Shown here one piece after another: positions 48,901 to 56,332 of a stretch of DNA of 64,000 bases. Within the stretch, counting starts at the first letter, position 1. Every line of letters begins with the position of its first letter. Origin of the DNA: an uncultured Bacteroidota bacterium (GTDB lineage: Bacteria > Bacteroidota > Bacteroidia > Bacteroidales > VadinHA17); NCBI GenBank assembly GCA_903824785.1, contig CAIJYD010000040.1, positions 154,164 through 218,163 of the forward strand. Reading direction: 5' to 3'. The position numbers and the translations under genes were made by a program. Under the pieces are notes generated by a model. The model was not told the origin of the DNA. It was given only the letters and a program-made list of their open reading frames with translations, and searched no databases.

Positions 48901-51049
48901 CGGTGTGGATATTCAATACCAGTGGTATAAAGGAGGGATATTATTAAATAATTCAACCAGAATCACAGGTGTTCAGACAAATACTCTTACAATTACTGGA
49001 ATTGTAAAGGGCGATCAGGACAGTTATTCCTGTACTATAAGAGATAACTGCAACTCCATCAACAGTGCCACTTCCATTCTTACAGTCAGGGAAAATGTTG
49101 CAATCACTTCCCAACCTCAGAGCCTTACCATATGTTCGGGGCAGAATTCTTACTTTAATGTGGGGGCTACGGGTTATAACCTAAACTATAAATGGCAGAA
49201 AGACGGAACAGATTTGTCGGACGGTGGCAATATAACAGGCTCCGGCACCTCCACCCTTGTTATAAGTAACGCAACCATAGGTGATATGGGCGTTTACAGG
49301 TGTTTCCTTGATGGTTATTGCAATGATATACTTACAGGTGCAGCCAATCTGATTGTCAATTCATTACCTGCGGCAGCCGGTGTAGTATCAGGTTCAACGG
49401 GCTTTTGCCAGGGAACAAAAGGAGTCTTATATACAGTTCTTCCAATTGCAAATGCTACAAGTTATGCATGGACATTGCCATATAATGCAGCAATTGTAAG
49501 TGGTGCGGGAACCAGGTCGATAATAGTTGATTTTCTTCCCGGAGCAACTTCAGGAGTGGTGTCAGTGCATGGAGTGAACGGATGTGCGGACGGTGCTGAA
49601 TCTCCTTCACTTACGGTTAATGTGAATGCCATGCCGGATGCGAATGCAGGCTCCGAACAGATTTTGTGTTCTGATGTAACAAATTTTGGAGCAGTAACAC
49701 CTGCCTTTGGTGCAGGAATCTGGACAAAAATCTCAGGACAGGGAATTATTGAAACTTCTTCAAATCCGCACAGTTTACTTACCGGGACAGGACAAGGGGA
49801 CAACCTTTTTGTGTGGTCAGTTTCACAAAGCGGATGTACAGCAAGAGATACGGTTAAAATAATAAACAGAAGGGTATTTGTTGATGCGGGCACAGATCAG
49901 ATTATCTGCTCGCTTACTTCCACATTAAATGCCGTCATTCCTGCCATCGGTACCGGCAGCTGGTCAATCATTGCGGGAGGAGGCTCTTTCAGCAGCATGA
50001 CCGATCCGAAAACAGCTGTTATTAATCTGGCACGGGGAGCCAACACATTGAGATGGTCGATCAATAATGGAGGTTGTATAAGTTATGATGAAGTAATATT
50101 AAGAAATGACCTTCCTACAAATTCAGTGGCCGGAGCAGATACAATACTTATTGTTGACAACTACACCCTTGCCGCTAATAACCCTCTTATCGGAACCGGC
50201 CAGTGGACCCTTTTAGGCGGTTCAGCTACCATAACCAATCCGAACCAGTTTAATACAACTGTTACCGGGCTGGGCATTGGGGAAAACCTCTTCCGGTGGA
50301 CTATAACCAATAATCTCTGTTACAATTCTGATGAGGTTAAGGTGATAAATTTCACACCTACAAATACTGATGCAGGATCCAACCAGACCCTTTGCGTTGA
50401 ATACACAACTCTTGCAGGGACCAAACCAAATTATGGAACAGGGCAGTGGACGGTGGTAGCAGGTTCTGCAACTTTCAAAGATCCTTTTAAGAATGACACG
50501 GAGGTTATTAATATTGGCAAAGGACAGAATGTTTACAGGTGGACCATTTTTGAGTATAAGATTACTTACGACGATGTAGTTATTACAAATAATTCTCCGT
50601 CGACCGCAAATGCAGGTATTGACCTGAGATTATGCAGCGATAATGCTGTTGTCGGAGCAAATAATCCTGTGATAGGCACCGGCAACTGGTCAGTTATCGG
50701 AGGATCAGGAAATATAACCAATCAGGTAAGTTACAATTCGGCAGTAACCAATCTGGGGACCGGATCAAATACATTCAGATGGACAATTACCTCCGGGGCA
50801 TGTTCCTCATTTGATGAAGTGATTGTTACAAATGATCAGCCGACTTTTGCTGACGCTGGTGGTGATCAGCTGATCTGTCAGGATTCAGTTAACCTTTATC
50901 CGAATACGCCTACGATAGGTGTTGGCGAGTGGAGTGTTGTAAAGGGTCAGCATTTTTCAGGGGGAATAAGGCATATAACCTGTCGAGGGGGGAGAACTTA
51001 TTTAAATGGACCATTTTCAATAATGGATGTTCCCATTCTGATACAGTAA
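39995..51049 (+). CDS. Giant Ig-repeat surface adhesin, main (5') reading frame
   Basis: The frame is open from the TAA at 39986-39988 to the TAA at 51047-51049 (3,684 codons) and runs on in another frame to 53565. No ATG, GTG or TTG precedes the signal peptide; ATT at 39995-39997, followed by 'KSRYSYILFHISYFLLF' and a cleavage site 'YSA-DPTF', is the best start. The first in-frame TTG (40817) lies inside a repeat and is not the start. Contents: five N-terminal repeats ('FSGTGV...F.P..AG.G.H.ITYTY'), one linker unit, 29 Ig-like domains (about 41585-49363), one PKD-like unit, then repeats with 'AGxDQxxC...GTGxWSVxxGSA'. It should be an outer-surface adhesin exported by T9SS once joined to its C-terminal part. 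Confidence 0.85.
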   Translation: MKSRYSYILFHISYFLLFLGTGKLYSADPTFTPVSGTSFLYNVTTVPLNPSNASGNFSGTGVTLLIDGTWNFNPSVAGIGTHVVHYIKTGGGAYDVTNTYYVKPSIIFSPSKTTFCANEDGFGIDGYSGAPSGGSFTFSGTGVSGGVFYPSIAGTGSHVITATYEISGVSSSTTVTFIVRASPLIEIYNLKDSQCQTEGNYTIRAREPITLAYYTAGLFVGKGITDNANGTAIFSPVAAGLGFHNITYTYSDVNSCSSTVTKTSRVGTEIFIENLPAEFCQDDPVNNFTYRPVNSTPPTNRVTGAGVIDNLDGTATFNPATAGVGVHIITYTFVEVIGGVLTCTNLATRSVQVFSSPVATFSGLNASSKYCSGAADVTLTGNNAPAGVFSGDGIQDNGNGTALFKPTTLGVGTYSITYTYVNSNGCSDSKTSGVEIIPLPTSYTVTGGGSRCELSSGVSIGLSGSSSSINYKLYRDGVAVSPDNTVSGTGAAISFGSLSAAGTYTVVATNSVSGCTSQMNGNAVVSVTSQLAITTQPVNASACEAGSASFTVEATGPGRHYQWYNGGTAVGIDNNVLILSSLPLTDSGKEIYCIVTSSSCGGPITSNKAILTVNPINKILTQPVSALKCAGGGVTFSVTGEGYNPQYKWKKGATDVVNVAGRITGNNTTALTIANLVAGDAGLYSCEISGGCGVSVTSSQATLTVNDPIVITTQPVNVTACAGTNVSMSVVATPSSGLTYQWLFNNGGGGGFVSVGVNSPGYPINGVSSSNAGTYYCRISNGCGATLNTNQVILTVPVATGISADPVGDLLCEGAGINLTVTAVGDALSYEWYKDGDSAPLTDNSIVQNTSASSLSFTGLTLAYAGNYRVKVTGTCGTETSAPDAILDIKQKVVITSQPASITRCSGSDASFSVTTTGDVLSYKWYNSIVGLISGATGSSYTITGATSSNAGNYWCVISTLACGPVTSSQATLTINPLTSISVHPLTLKAGCLGNNVSFSVTATGIGITYQWYKNMVSMGALYQNQILNLTNISATDAGSYTCLITGSCGPAQISNPGVLTVDIPPVISTHPQSNSVCLDATHQLNIVLSEGTNPGYQWYFDNDLNGTFVSVSGATSQVLTISTFDATEAGDYYCVVTNGCSSVTSQTARLLLIDEFSITTSISNATVCENGSKTFTIVANQPVSYRWMKNGTAMGITNQSLVLNNIPYTDNGAVYSCEVYNNCKAQIVSATLSVSRPLSITQQPQNDIACSGDPYSIVIVATGTNPQYQWYKASATALTGKTASSLTFSAFDPPTEAGTYYCVVSNGCGSVTSGSAVITGGAAVAITNDPDPSSLCIGTDASFTVTATGTNLVYEWRKNYIPLADDGRIVGSGTATLAINNVVAGDEETYDVIVSGSCGLDNTSSGAYLEITTPPVITINPEPLTICSGGDASFSVTVPLVDGDPLPVYQWQEDGTAIDPAVNISAATSTLILSGATTGAIYNCKVTNACGFITSTSAELIIEKNVTISGQPASDQTLCKGSNVSFTAVITGPTDMTLRWYKADGTPTGTALTNGGRISGADLLSLSISNIASSDAGTYFCKATSSCGISYTTNATLVVHERITITQQPQDITVCPAGTLALNVIASGTVTSYTWKRGATVVGSGSSYSASPFNSATHAGNYTCEVKNICETVISDVVVVTTGIQTAATISSDITDCEGHNASFTVSATGNNLTYTWYKGATELTDGGRIGGSQSAILTITGLVPGDGATYQCDVSGSCGFDNDNSALLTVNTNVAFNVQPVSVSALIGTTATFTVAASGTITGYQWYYKGITPLADAAGEISGATTAVLRIFNAQQVSDEGAYHCVVSGSCGNSSSNSANLSVIPVSMILTQPVATLSICENTTFGLTISATPGVHTYQWRRGSDDLTDGGGVTGATASSFTITAALLSDAGAYTCLLDGVEISSASIVTINPSTVINTYPVGGTKCTGDMHIFSVTAAGAGLNYQWYTSTGSITGATSREYKINSLVTGDAGSYYCIVTGTCLTKTSNTVTLVVNRPVSVVAQPAATTTLCQGSSTSLIFNVTGTGLTYLWHKNGQAITDGNISDINTSTLVISNSAVSNSGSYTCTVSGACSTPVTSSTATVTIVPTTAITTQPVSSTVCEGDAVTFTVAAAGTTLVYKWFRDGTDLGLASSPTLTISNVTKASHEGNYTCLVTGACGAAVNSENAVLTVNRNTAIGSPSISANPICQNGSTTITITATGDGLTYLWKKYGQPISGTNITGKTTSTLVISNALATDGGIYTCTVTGACGSPLTSTNAVVTVNQTTAITTEPSNYIRCAGDEVLFKVEAVGNISAYQWKIGGAGGTDLTNGTKPSGAVISGASTSQLKITGVSTSEAGSYACVITSPCGNLNSSSASLTVNVPIQITTQPPTLTSKCQGVSTEINVTVTGTVTSYKWKKGSTELSNGGNISGVNTSKLVISNLITTDAGFYSCEISGYCNTVNTQSAELAVNPLPAFTLNPSGATLCENENIQLISVATGAEPLTYQWKLNNADITSTTSSTLTLNGVTPSDAGAYTCYVTAAACGNATSTPATINVNPSVDISIQPVNTNACKGTTAIFSVTASGTATLSYRWKFNNVNLTNTGRVTGATSSELRISSAEDADEGIYKCEITSTCGTEISSSAILSVDETTAITVNPLSQAIVPGTNAIFGISAAGVISGYKWKRNGLPISDGVKYSGTDSPVLTVLNVSVSDAASYVCIVTGSCGIATSDPGLLTVIVPAAISASPASISRCTNESASFSVAASGTNLSYQWVFNGTNLADGPIISGSQTSNLVISSVTSAHEGNYSCIVTGAYNVANSSNAFLTVNNPPAIVTPPVSQTLCIGDWLILEVTATGDGLSYVWEKNGVAVGSDIYTTGINTPLLVITNVTSAYAGVYRCRVFNSCQTRWSSDASITVNPAATLVTNPVGNTKCEGQTTTFSVSASGVDIQYQWYKGGILLNNSTRITGVQTNTLTITGIVKGDQDSYSCTIRDNCNSINSATSILTVRENVAITSQPQSLTICSGQNSYFNVGATGYNLNYKWQKDGTDLSDGGNITGSGTSTLVISNATIGDMGVYRCFLDGYCNDILTGAANLIVNSLPAAAGVVSGSTGFCQGTKGVLYTVLPIANATSYAWTLPYNAAIVSGAGTRSIIVDFLPGATSGVVSVHGVNGCADGAESPSLTVNVNAMPDANAGSEQILCSDVTNFGAVTPAFGAGIWTKISGQGIIETSSNPHSLLTGTGQGDNLFVWSVSQSGCTARDTVKIINRRVFVDAGTDQIICSLTSTLNAVIPAIGTGSWSIIAGGGSFSSMTDPKTAVINLARGANTLRWSINNGGCISYDEVILRNDLPTNSVAGADTILIVDNYTLAANNPLIGTGQWTLLGGSATITNPNQFNTTVTGLGIGENLFRWTITNNLCYNSDEVKVINFTPTNTDAGSNQTLCVEYTTLAGTKPNYGTGQWTVVAGSATFKDPFKNDTEVINIGKGQNVYRWTIFEYKITYDDVVITNNSPSTANAGIDLRLCSDNAVVGANNPVIGTGNWSVIGGSGNITNQVSYNSAVTNLGTGSNTFRWTITSGACSSFDEVIVTNDQPTFADAGGDQLICQDSVNLYPNTPTIGVGEWSVVKGQHFSGGIRHITCRGGRTYLNGPFSIMDVPILIQ
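41585..49363 (+). repeat. 29 tandem Ig-like domains (about 89 residues each)
   Basis: Each unit follows the plan 'ITTQPVSxxxCEGxxVTFxVxAxGxxLxYQWxKxGxxLxxG..I.G..T.xLxISNVxxxDAGxYxCxVxGxCGxxxTSxxAxLTV'. I counted 29 by their 'xxP' start and their central Tyr/Trp and two-cysteine core. The two Cys of the Ig fold are kept in most units (unit 15 and 25 lack the first). Units are related but clearly diverged at the DNA level, so this is not a recently amplified array. Confidence 0.85.
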
Positions 51050-52773
51050 TGATAACCAGCAATAAACCAACAACTTCCTTTACAGGTGAGGATAAGTCGG
51101 TTTGCGCCGACTCAGTATTTCTTCCGGGGAATACTCCAACCTATGGGACCGGAATCTGGACTATGTTAAACGGATCAGGAACATTCGAAAACGTGAATAA
51201 TGCCACATCCAAGGTTACAAATCTTGCCTCCGGACAGAACCGTTTCAGATGGACAATTACCTATAACAGCTGCGTTTCATTCTCTGAAGTGGATATTGGT
51301 TATAATTTCATAAAAGCTGAAGCGGGAGCAGATCAGCTCCTTTGTCAGGGAAATGCATCCCTGAATGCTAATGACTCGGGAGTGGGTGTAGGACAGTGGT
51401 CAGTTGTTGGCGGATCAGGCTCGGCAAATTTTATTTCTCCTAATCAATCAAATACTGATGTAAATAATCTCGATAAAGGGACCAATACACTCCGATGGAC
51501 AATTACAAATTCCGGATGTGTTTCATACGATAATATAGTAATTACCAACAATATGCCAAGTACGGCATATGCGGGCTCCGACAGATCTGTTTGCGGGGAA
51601 GAGATCTATCTTAATGCAAATTCCCCTGTTGTAGGTACCGCTGAATGGTCGGTACTCAGCGGTTCGGCGAATATAGAAAACATAACCCTCAGCACTTCTA
51701 AGGTTTCAAGCTTATCTATCGGAAGGAATGTACTGAGGTGGACTATAACAAATCAAAACTGCATTTTATTTGACGAAGTTGTGATCAACAATGATCAGCC
51801 ATCAAATCTTGAGGCAGGTCCTAACCAGTATATATGTGCAGATACTGCTCAGTTGTATGCCACAGCTTCTGTTAACGGGTATGGGAGATGGTCTATCCTT
51901 GCCGGTTCGGCAACCTTTGAAGATAATACCCGTTATAACTCAAAAGTATATAACCTTGAAAGAGGAGAAAATAAGCTGGTCTGGTCAGTAACAAGTGCAG
52001 GGTGCAGTAATTATGATTCAGTTATAATTGCAAATAACCTGCCTTCAACACCGAGTGCCGGTCCGCATCAGGATATTTGTGCCGACCATGTTTTTATGGC
52101 GGCCAACCAGCCTGTGATCGGAACGGGTCATTGGAGTATAGTGAGCGGATCGGCTGTATTTGAGAACCTCAACCGGCCCAATACCAATACCACTCGTTTG
52201 GGTAACGGAGCAAACTTATTGAGATGGACAATAACCAGCGGTAGCTGTACTCTTTTCGATGAGGTCACAATCATGAACAGTCTCCCTACAATTGCTTATG
52301 CAGGAGAAGATCAGTCTGTTTGCAACACTGCTGCGAACCTGCTGGCAACTTCACCGGTTTCAGGAACGGGCTCCTGGTCTGTCGTCAGCGGTTATGGTGT
52401 ATTTGCCAGTTCCGGCCTTCATAATGCCCAGATCACCAGTCTTGGCTTCGGGGCAAATACATTAAGATGGACCACAGAAAACGGAAGATGCCGTACCTCT
52501 GATGATGTGATTATTACAAATAATCTTGCAGAGGTTTATGCTGGACCCGACCAGATAGTCTATAGCACAACTGCCAGACTGGTTGGAAACAAACCATCCA
52601 GCGGCCAAGGCGGGTGGATTGTTCTGGCCGGACAGGGTACTGTTGAAACCCCTTCAAATTTTGAGACCGGGGTAACAGGCTTGGGTGGCGGAGCAAATAC
52701 ATTCAGCTGGACCATTAATAATGATGGATGCATAGCTTCAGATGATGTGGTGATTACACACAGGGTGTTACCT
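49628..52773 (+). repeat. 13 tandem repeats of about 81 residues (AGxDQ...GTGxWSV type)
   Basis: Thirteen units share 'AGxDQxxCxxxxxLxANxPxxGTGxWSVxxGSGxFxxxxxxxxxVTNLxxGxNxxRWTITxxxCxxxDEVxIxNxxPT'. The spacing from the Trp of 'WSV' to the 'NL' strand is 20 residues in nearly all units but 15 in the sixth unit, where the frame also changes (50941-50947). Confidence 0.85.
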
Positions 52774-53565
52774 GCAGTCTCATTTAACCCTATGCCGGGA
52801 AGTGGGTGTCCGCCTCTTGTAATCAGCTTTATTAATACATCTATCGGAGGTGCTCCTTTTTCCTGGGACTTTGGTGACGGCACCGGTTCAAATGCCACAA
52901 ATACGGACCACACCTATAACATACCTGGGAAATATACGGTCCGGCTTACAGCCACTGGCCCTGACGGATTAATTGTTACGAAAGATACAATTGTGGTTAT
53001 CAGGGAGATCCCTGTTGCTCAATTTGAAGTGACTCCTGAAATAGCTTATATTCCGGGGAATTCAGTGAACTTCTTTAACCAGTCGGAAAATATTGATTCA
53101 CTGCTCTGGGAATTTGGGGATGGAACCACCTCGACAGAAAAGAATCCATCATACAAATATGAAACGGAAGGAGCTTATGACATAACACTTCATGTCTGGT
53201 CTGGTTATCAGTGTTATGATTCCCAAAGAATATCCCATGGTGTTATTGTTGAAAGAGCCGGGGTAATAAATTGTCCGAATGCATTTACCCCAAACCGGGA
53301 TGGTCCTTCCGGGGGTAATTTTAATCAGAATGATTTTTCAAATGATGTATTTCACTGCTTCACTGATGGGGTTACGGAATATCATCTTGAGATCTATAAC
53401 AGGTTAGGTATAAGGGTATTTACAACTGATGATCTGAATACCGGCTGGGATGGATATTTTAAAGGAAAACTGGTGGAAGAGGGGGCTTATGTCTTTAAAG
53501 TGTATGGGAAGTTTAATAGTGGTCAGCCTTATAACTTAATTGGAAATATTATACTTCTTCACTAA
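50929..53565 (+). CDS. Giant adhesin, 3' reading frame: repeats, two PKD domains, T9SS type-B C-terminus
   Basis: This frame continues the adhesin after a -1 shift near 50945; the GTG at 50929 that opens it lies inside a repeat and is not a plausible own start, and no signal peptide follows. Contents: the rest of repeat 6 and repeats 7-13, two PKD domains ('FSWDFGDGTGSNATNTDHTY' and 'LLWEFGDGTTSTEKNPSYKY'), and a gliding-motility-associated CHU_C-like C-terminus starting 'NCPNAFTPNRDG' and ending 'NLIGNIILLH', which marks T9SS type-B cargo such as SprB-like adhesins. Joined to the upstream frame the protein would be about 4,520 residues. Without the join, neither part could be both exported across the inner membrane and sorted by T9SS. 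Confidence 0.85.
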   Translation: MECCKGSAFFRGNKAYNLSRGENLFKWTIFNNGCSHSDTVMITSNKPTTSFTGEDKSVCADSVFLPGNTPTYGTGIWTMLNGSGTFENVNNATSKVTNLASGQNRFRWTITYNSCVSFSEVDIGYNFIKAEAGADQLLCQGNASLNANDSGVGVGQWSVVGGSGSANFISPNQSNTDVNNLDKGTNTLRWTITNSGCVSYDNIVITNNMPSTAYAGSDRSVCGEEIYLNANSPVVGTAEWSVLSGSANIENITLSTSKVSSLSIGRNVLRWTITNQNCILFDEVVINNDQPSNLEAGPNQYICADTAQLYATASVNGYGRWSILAGSATFEDNTRYNSKVYNLERGENKLVWSVTSAGCSNYDSVIIANNLPSTPSAGPHQDICADHVFMAANQPVIGTGHWSIVSGSAVFENLNRPNTNTTRLGNGANLLRWTITSGSCTLFDEVTIMNSLPTIAYAGEDQSVCNTAANLLATSPVSGTGSWSVVSGYGVFASSGLHNAQITSLGFGANTLRWTTENGRCRTSDDVIITNNLAEVYAGPDQIVYSTTARLVGNKPSSGQGGWIVLAGQGTVETPSNFETGVTGLGGGANTFSWTINNDGCIASDDVVITHRVLPAVSFNPMPGSGCPPLVISFINTSIGGAPFSWDFGDGTGSNATNTDHTYNIPGKYTVRLTATGPDGLIVTKDTIVVIREIPVAQFEVTPEIAYIPGNSVNFFNQSENIDSLLWEFGDGTTSTEKNPSYKYETEGAYDITLHVWSGYQCYDSQRISHGVIVERAGVINCPNAFTPNRDGPSGGNFNQNDFSNDVFHCFTDGVTEYHLEIYNRLGIRVFTTDDLNTGWDGYFKGKLVEEGAYVFKVYGKFNSGQPYNLIGNIILLH
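50941..50947 (+). other. Frame change site with A_AAG_GGT heptamer
   Basis: In the upstream frame the bases read gtA AAG GGT cag. This is an X_XXY_YYZ heptamer; a one-base backward slip continues as TCA GCA TTT TTC and yields 'WSVVKGSAFF', matching the 'WSVxxGSATF' consensus of the other repeats. A missing single base or a 16-base deletion explains the same data. No strong downstream hairpin was found at the usual distance. Confidence 0.6.
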
Positions 53566-53594
53566 GGCAGTATTATAATCTGACAGGAAGTAAA

Positions 53595-54590
53595 ATGAAA
53601 AGAGTAGTCTGGTTTATAGTTCTTGTGTTAATATCAGATTGTTCAATCTCTTTTGGACAGGATCCGGTATTTACACAGTTCTATGCTGCTCCACTGTACC
53701 TGGCACCGTCATTTGCAGGAGGCAACGGAGAAACAAGGGCTATTTTAAATCTGCGCGACCAATGGCCGAAATTGCCGGGTGATTATATTACTTATGCATT
53801 CTCGCTTGACCATTATATGGATAAATTCAGCAGCGGCATTGGCCTGCTGTTTTTCCGCGATGAGGCGGCCGGAGGCCTGATTAATACTACCAACATAGGA
53901 TTTAACTATAATTATAATTTTAATATTTCAAGGAAGTGGAAGCTGAGTCCCGGTATTCAGACTTATTATTATACAAAGAATGTTAATTATAGCAGACTTA
54001 TTTTCAGCGACCAGATATCGCGTGATTTTACTACACCCGTTTCAATAGAACTTGAAAGCCTGAGTACTATTAAGCCAATAGGGCATCTTGACATAACCAC
54101 ATCATTGTTAGCTTATTCAGATACATATTGGGCTGGTTTTACAGTTGATCATTTACTTGGATTAAACACCTCATTAAAAAATGAAGGAGGATATCTTCCA
54201 CTCAGGATCTCAATATTTGGAGGAGGGAAATATGTTATTTCACAACGGAGGCGAAGCCAGATACAGGAGAGTATGTCGGGTGCATTTCATTTTATGATGC
54301 AGGATAAATACAGATATCTCGATCTGGGAGCCTATTATACACGTCCACCAATACAATTAGGCTTGTGGTACAGAGGGGTTCCTGTTTTTCCGGGGAATCC
54401 GAATAATGGTGCAATCGCACTTCTCTTCGGATATAATTTAAAGAATCTCACTTTTGCCTACAGCTACGATTACACTGTTTCCAGGCTAATGACTAAAACA
54501 GGAGGTGCACACGAGATCTCTGTTGCTTTTGAAATTCAAACTGCAGAACGAAAGAAAAAAAGAAGGATGATTCCCTGTCCTGTATTATAA
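53595..54590 (+). CDS. PorP/SprF-family T9SS outer-membrane protein
   Basis: A 331-residue beta-barrel protein with a signal peptide (about 1-22, ending 'SFGQ'). The opening 'QDPVFTQFYAAPLYLAPSFAGG' is the hallmark of the PorP/SprF family, followed by alternating strands ('GIGLLFFRDEAAGGLINTTN', 'NYNYNFNISRKWKLSPG', 'FGYNLKNLTFAYSYDYTVS'). SprF-type proteins are needed for surface export of their neighbouring giant T9SS type-B adhesin. The 29 bp spacing to the adhesin fits one transcript and a dedicated partner. Confidence 0.93.
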   Translation: MKRVVWFIVLVLISDCSISFGQDPVFTQFYAAPLYLAPSFAGGNGETRAILNLRDQWPKLPGDYITYAFSLDHYMDKFSSGIGLLFFRDEAAGGLINTTNIGFNYNYNFNISRKWKLSPGIQTYYYTKNVNYSRLIFSDQISRDFTTPVSIELESLSTIKPIGHLDITTSLLAYSDTYWAGFTVDHLLGLNTSLKNEGGYLPLRISIFGGGKYVISQRRRSQIQESMSGAFHFMMQDKYRYLDLGAYYTRPPIQLGLWYRGVPVFPGNPNNGAIALLFGYNLKNLTFAYSYDYTVSRLMTKTGGAHEISVAFEIQTAERKKKRRMIPCPVL

Positions 54591-54595
54591 TGCGC

Positions 54596-55114
54596 CTACA
54601 GAAACTCAACGATATCTTCCAGCGATTTTCTTTTTTTATTTAACCCCTTTACAAATCCTTGTTTAGGATACCCCAGAGGAGTAATCCCAAAAACTACCTG
54701 GTTTTCTGTAATGTTCAGCGCTTCATTAAGTAATTGAGGATTAAAAGCCGCTATCCAGCAAGTCCCCACACCTTCATTTTCTGCAGCCAGAATAATGTGT
54801 GTCATAGCAATTGCGGTATCTGTTTCAATGGTATTATAACCATCATAACTTCGTATCCATGCCTGATCTTTTAATCCAATTATAACAAGTATGTGAGGAG
54901 CTTCCTTGAACCATTCACGCTGATAGCAGGTTTTTACCTTTTCAAGAATAGAATCGGACGATATTACAAGAAATTTCAATGGCTGGCGGTTGGCTGCTGA
55001 AGGTGCAATCCTTCCGGCTTCAAGGATTTTTTCCAGAATCTCCTTTGGGACAAGCCGGTTTGGATCGTAATTACGAACACTTTCACGCGAGAGGATCAGG
55101 TCAGTGTATTCCAT
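54596..55114 (-). CDS. Nitroreductase-family FMN protein
   Basis: A 172-residue flavin reductase. 'ILSRESVRNYDPNRLVPKEIL' and 'AGRIAPSAANRQPLKFLVI' are the FMN-binding start of the nitroreductase fold; 'DTAIAMTHIILAAENEGVGTCWIAAF' and 'ITPLGYPKQG' complete it. The short length fits the minimal subgroup. The substrate is unknown; it uses NAD(P)H with FMN as a dimer. It converges with the SprF-like gene, five bases apart, so termination there must be shared. Confidence 0.9.
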   Translation of the reverse strand: MEYTDLILSRESVRNYDPNRLVPKEILEKILEAGRIAPSAANRQPLKFLVISSDSILEKVKTCYQREWFKEAPHILVIIGLKDQAWIRSYDGYNTIETDTAIAMTHIILAAENEGVGTCWIAAFNPQLLNEALNITENQVVFGITPLGYPKQGFVKGLNKKRKSLEDIVEFL

Positions 55115-55136
55115 TTTCTTTATCAGGTTCAGGTGA

Positions 55137-56228
55137 CTACTTCAGGGTTATTATTTTCGGGTCAGCCGTAAACTCACGGCCATTAAGGTTTCCTATTACA
55201 TTATAATACTTGTCATCACTCCAGAAGACGAATCCGGCAAGTTCGGGGAAACTATTTTCAAGTTTGGTGAGTACATCAAAGCAATCCCGTGGTGGATCGG
55301 TTGATGCGCGAATACCCAGTTCTGCCCACCAGATAACTTTACCATGATTTTTTTTCTTTTCCACTGCCCAGCTGTACTCCGAGAAAATCAATCCGGTTCC
55401 ATATGCTGACTTTCCCACAACGTCTACATATTCATCTCCGGGATAATATTCTTCCAGGGCTCCGGGACCTGAAGTTGTATGGTATGCCCAGATAATATTA
55501 TTCAATCCTCTGGCTGTAAAATTATCATGAACTAACCGATAGAGCCTGATGGCATTCTTGCTTCCCTCCCGCGCATGCCATTTGTTCGCATCGTTGAGTT
55601 CCACAAACGGTGTATATACAACTGTAATTCCCCGCTCCTGCAACCATTTCATATTGAGGGCCATTCTGTCCATCTGTTTATAGAAATTTGATTTGACGGG
55701 ATTGTCATCAGGGGCAAAGATCGGATCGAGAACAACAGGATTCTTCCATGAGCCGCCTGAGGGATTGGCAAAAAAATTATAAACTCCAACGATCATCCCC
55801 TTATCCCACATCTTTTTGACACCTTCATTCCATTCCGAATCAGTAAATGGATTGTCATCATAGTCATAGGTAATGCATCCGTACCTGGGCAGCTTACCGG
55901 TATGATCATATAACTTTTTCAGCCAATTTCCCGGATCATCCATATCCGGATTCTCATTATGAACCCAGGTAGCTACCTGCCCGAATAAATAGGATCCGTT
56001 TCCCATTGTCCTCAGATACCTGAGAACCTCTTCCCTGGATTGGGAATGGATATTTAAAGGAAATGATAAGAGGAAAAATACCAATAAGAGGAAATTCCCC
56101 ATTCGTGGTATAGCAAAAGAATCAATGCTTTTAATAGCATGCCCGTTTGTTTGATTTTTCAGATTACGGCCGTTCATTTTGACAGGGTTTAATTTTGAAT
56201 CCATGATTAATAGAGTAAGGTTAAGCAA
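55137..56228 (-). CDS. Secreted GH26-family glycoside hydrolase (beta-mannanase-like)
   Basis: A 363-residue protein (longest start) with a TIM-barrel of GH26 type: 'GSYLFGQVATWVHNENPD' near the N-terminus, acid/base Glu210 in 'VVYTPFVELNDANKWHA' (the usual His before Glu is Val), and nucleophile Glu303 in 'VIWWAELGIRAS'. The signal peptide begins at Met43 ('MGNFLLLVFFLLSFPLNIHSQ'), so the real start is more likely ATG at 56100-56102, giving 321 residues. Members cleave beta-1,4-mannans or related beta-glycans. It has no carbohydrate-binding module. It lies in a group with GH9 and GH30 genes. Confidence 0.85.
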   Translation of the reverse strand: MLNLTLLIMDSKLNPVKMNGRNLKNQTNGHAIKSIDSFAIPRMGNFLLLVFFLLSFPLNIHSQSREEVLRYLRTMGNGSYLFGQVATWVHNENPDMDDPGNWLKKLYDHTGKLPRYGCITYDYDDNPFTDSEWNEGVKKMWDKGMIVGVYNFFANPSGGSWKNPVVLDPIFAPDDNPVKSNFYKQMDRMALNMKWLQERGITVVYTPFVELNDANKWHAREGSKNAIRLYRLVHDNFTARGLNNIIWAYHTTSGPGALEEYYPGDEYVDVVGKSAYGTGLIFSEYSWAVEKKKNHGKVIWWAELGIRASTDPPRDCFDVLTKLENSFPELAGFVFWSDDKYYNVIGNLNGREFTADPKIITLK

Positions 56229-56332
56229 TTTTAATAAAAATCCGGGAATATGCAGATAAAAGGATCCAACTATTTAAACAGGAATCAAATGTAATGGAAG
56301 ATACCTGCTGATCAGTAAAGGGATTATCGGCA

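Noticed and set aside
49462..49893. 143-residue minus-strand frame inside the adhesin
   Set aside because: Antisense shadow caused by the repeat composition; no independent support.
50929..50931. GTG as an independent start of a second adhesin gene
   Set aside because: It lies in the middle of a repeat, has no signal peptide after it, and the sequence before it is coding in the other frame.
41585..52773. Periodic repeats as a CRISPR array or satellite DNA
   Set aside because: The period is about 240-270 bp, in frame, with conserved Cys/Trp/Tyr positions, so it is protein domain repetition.
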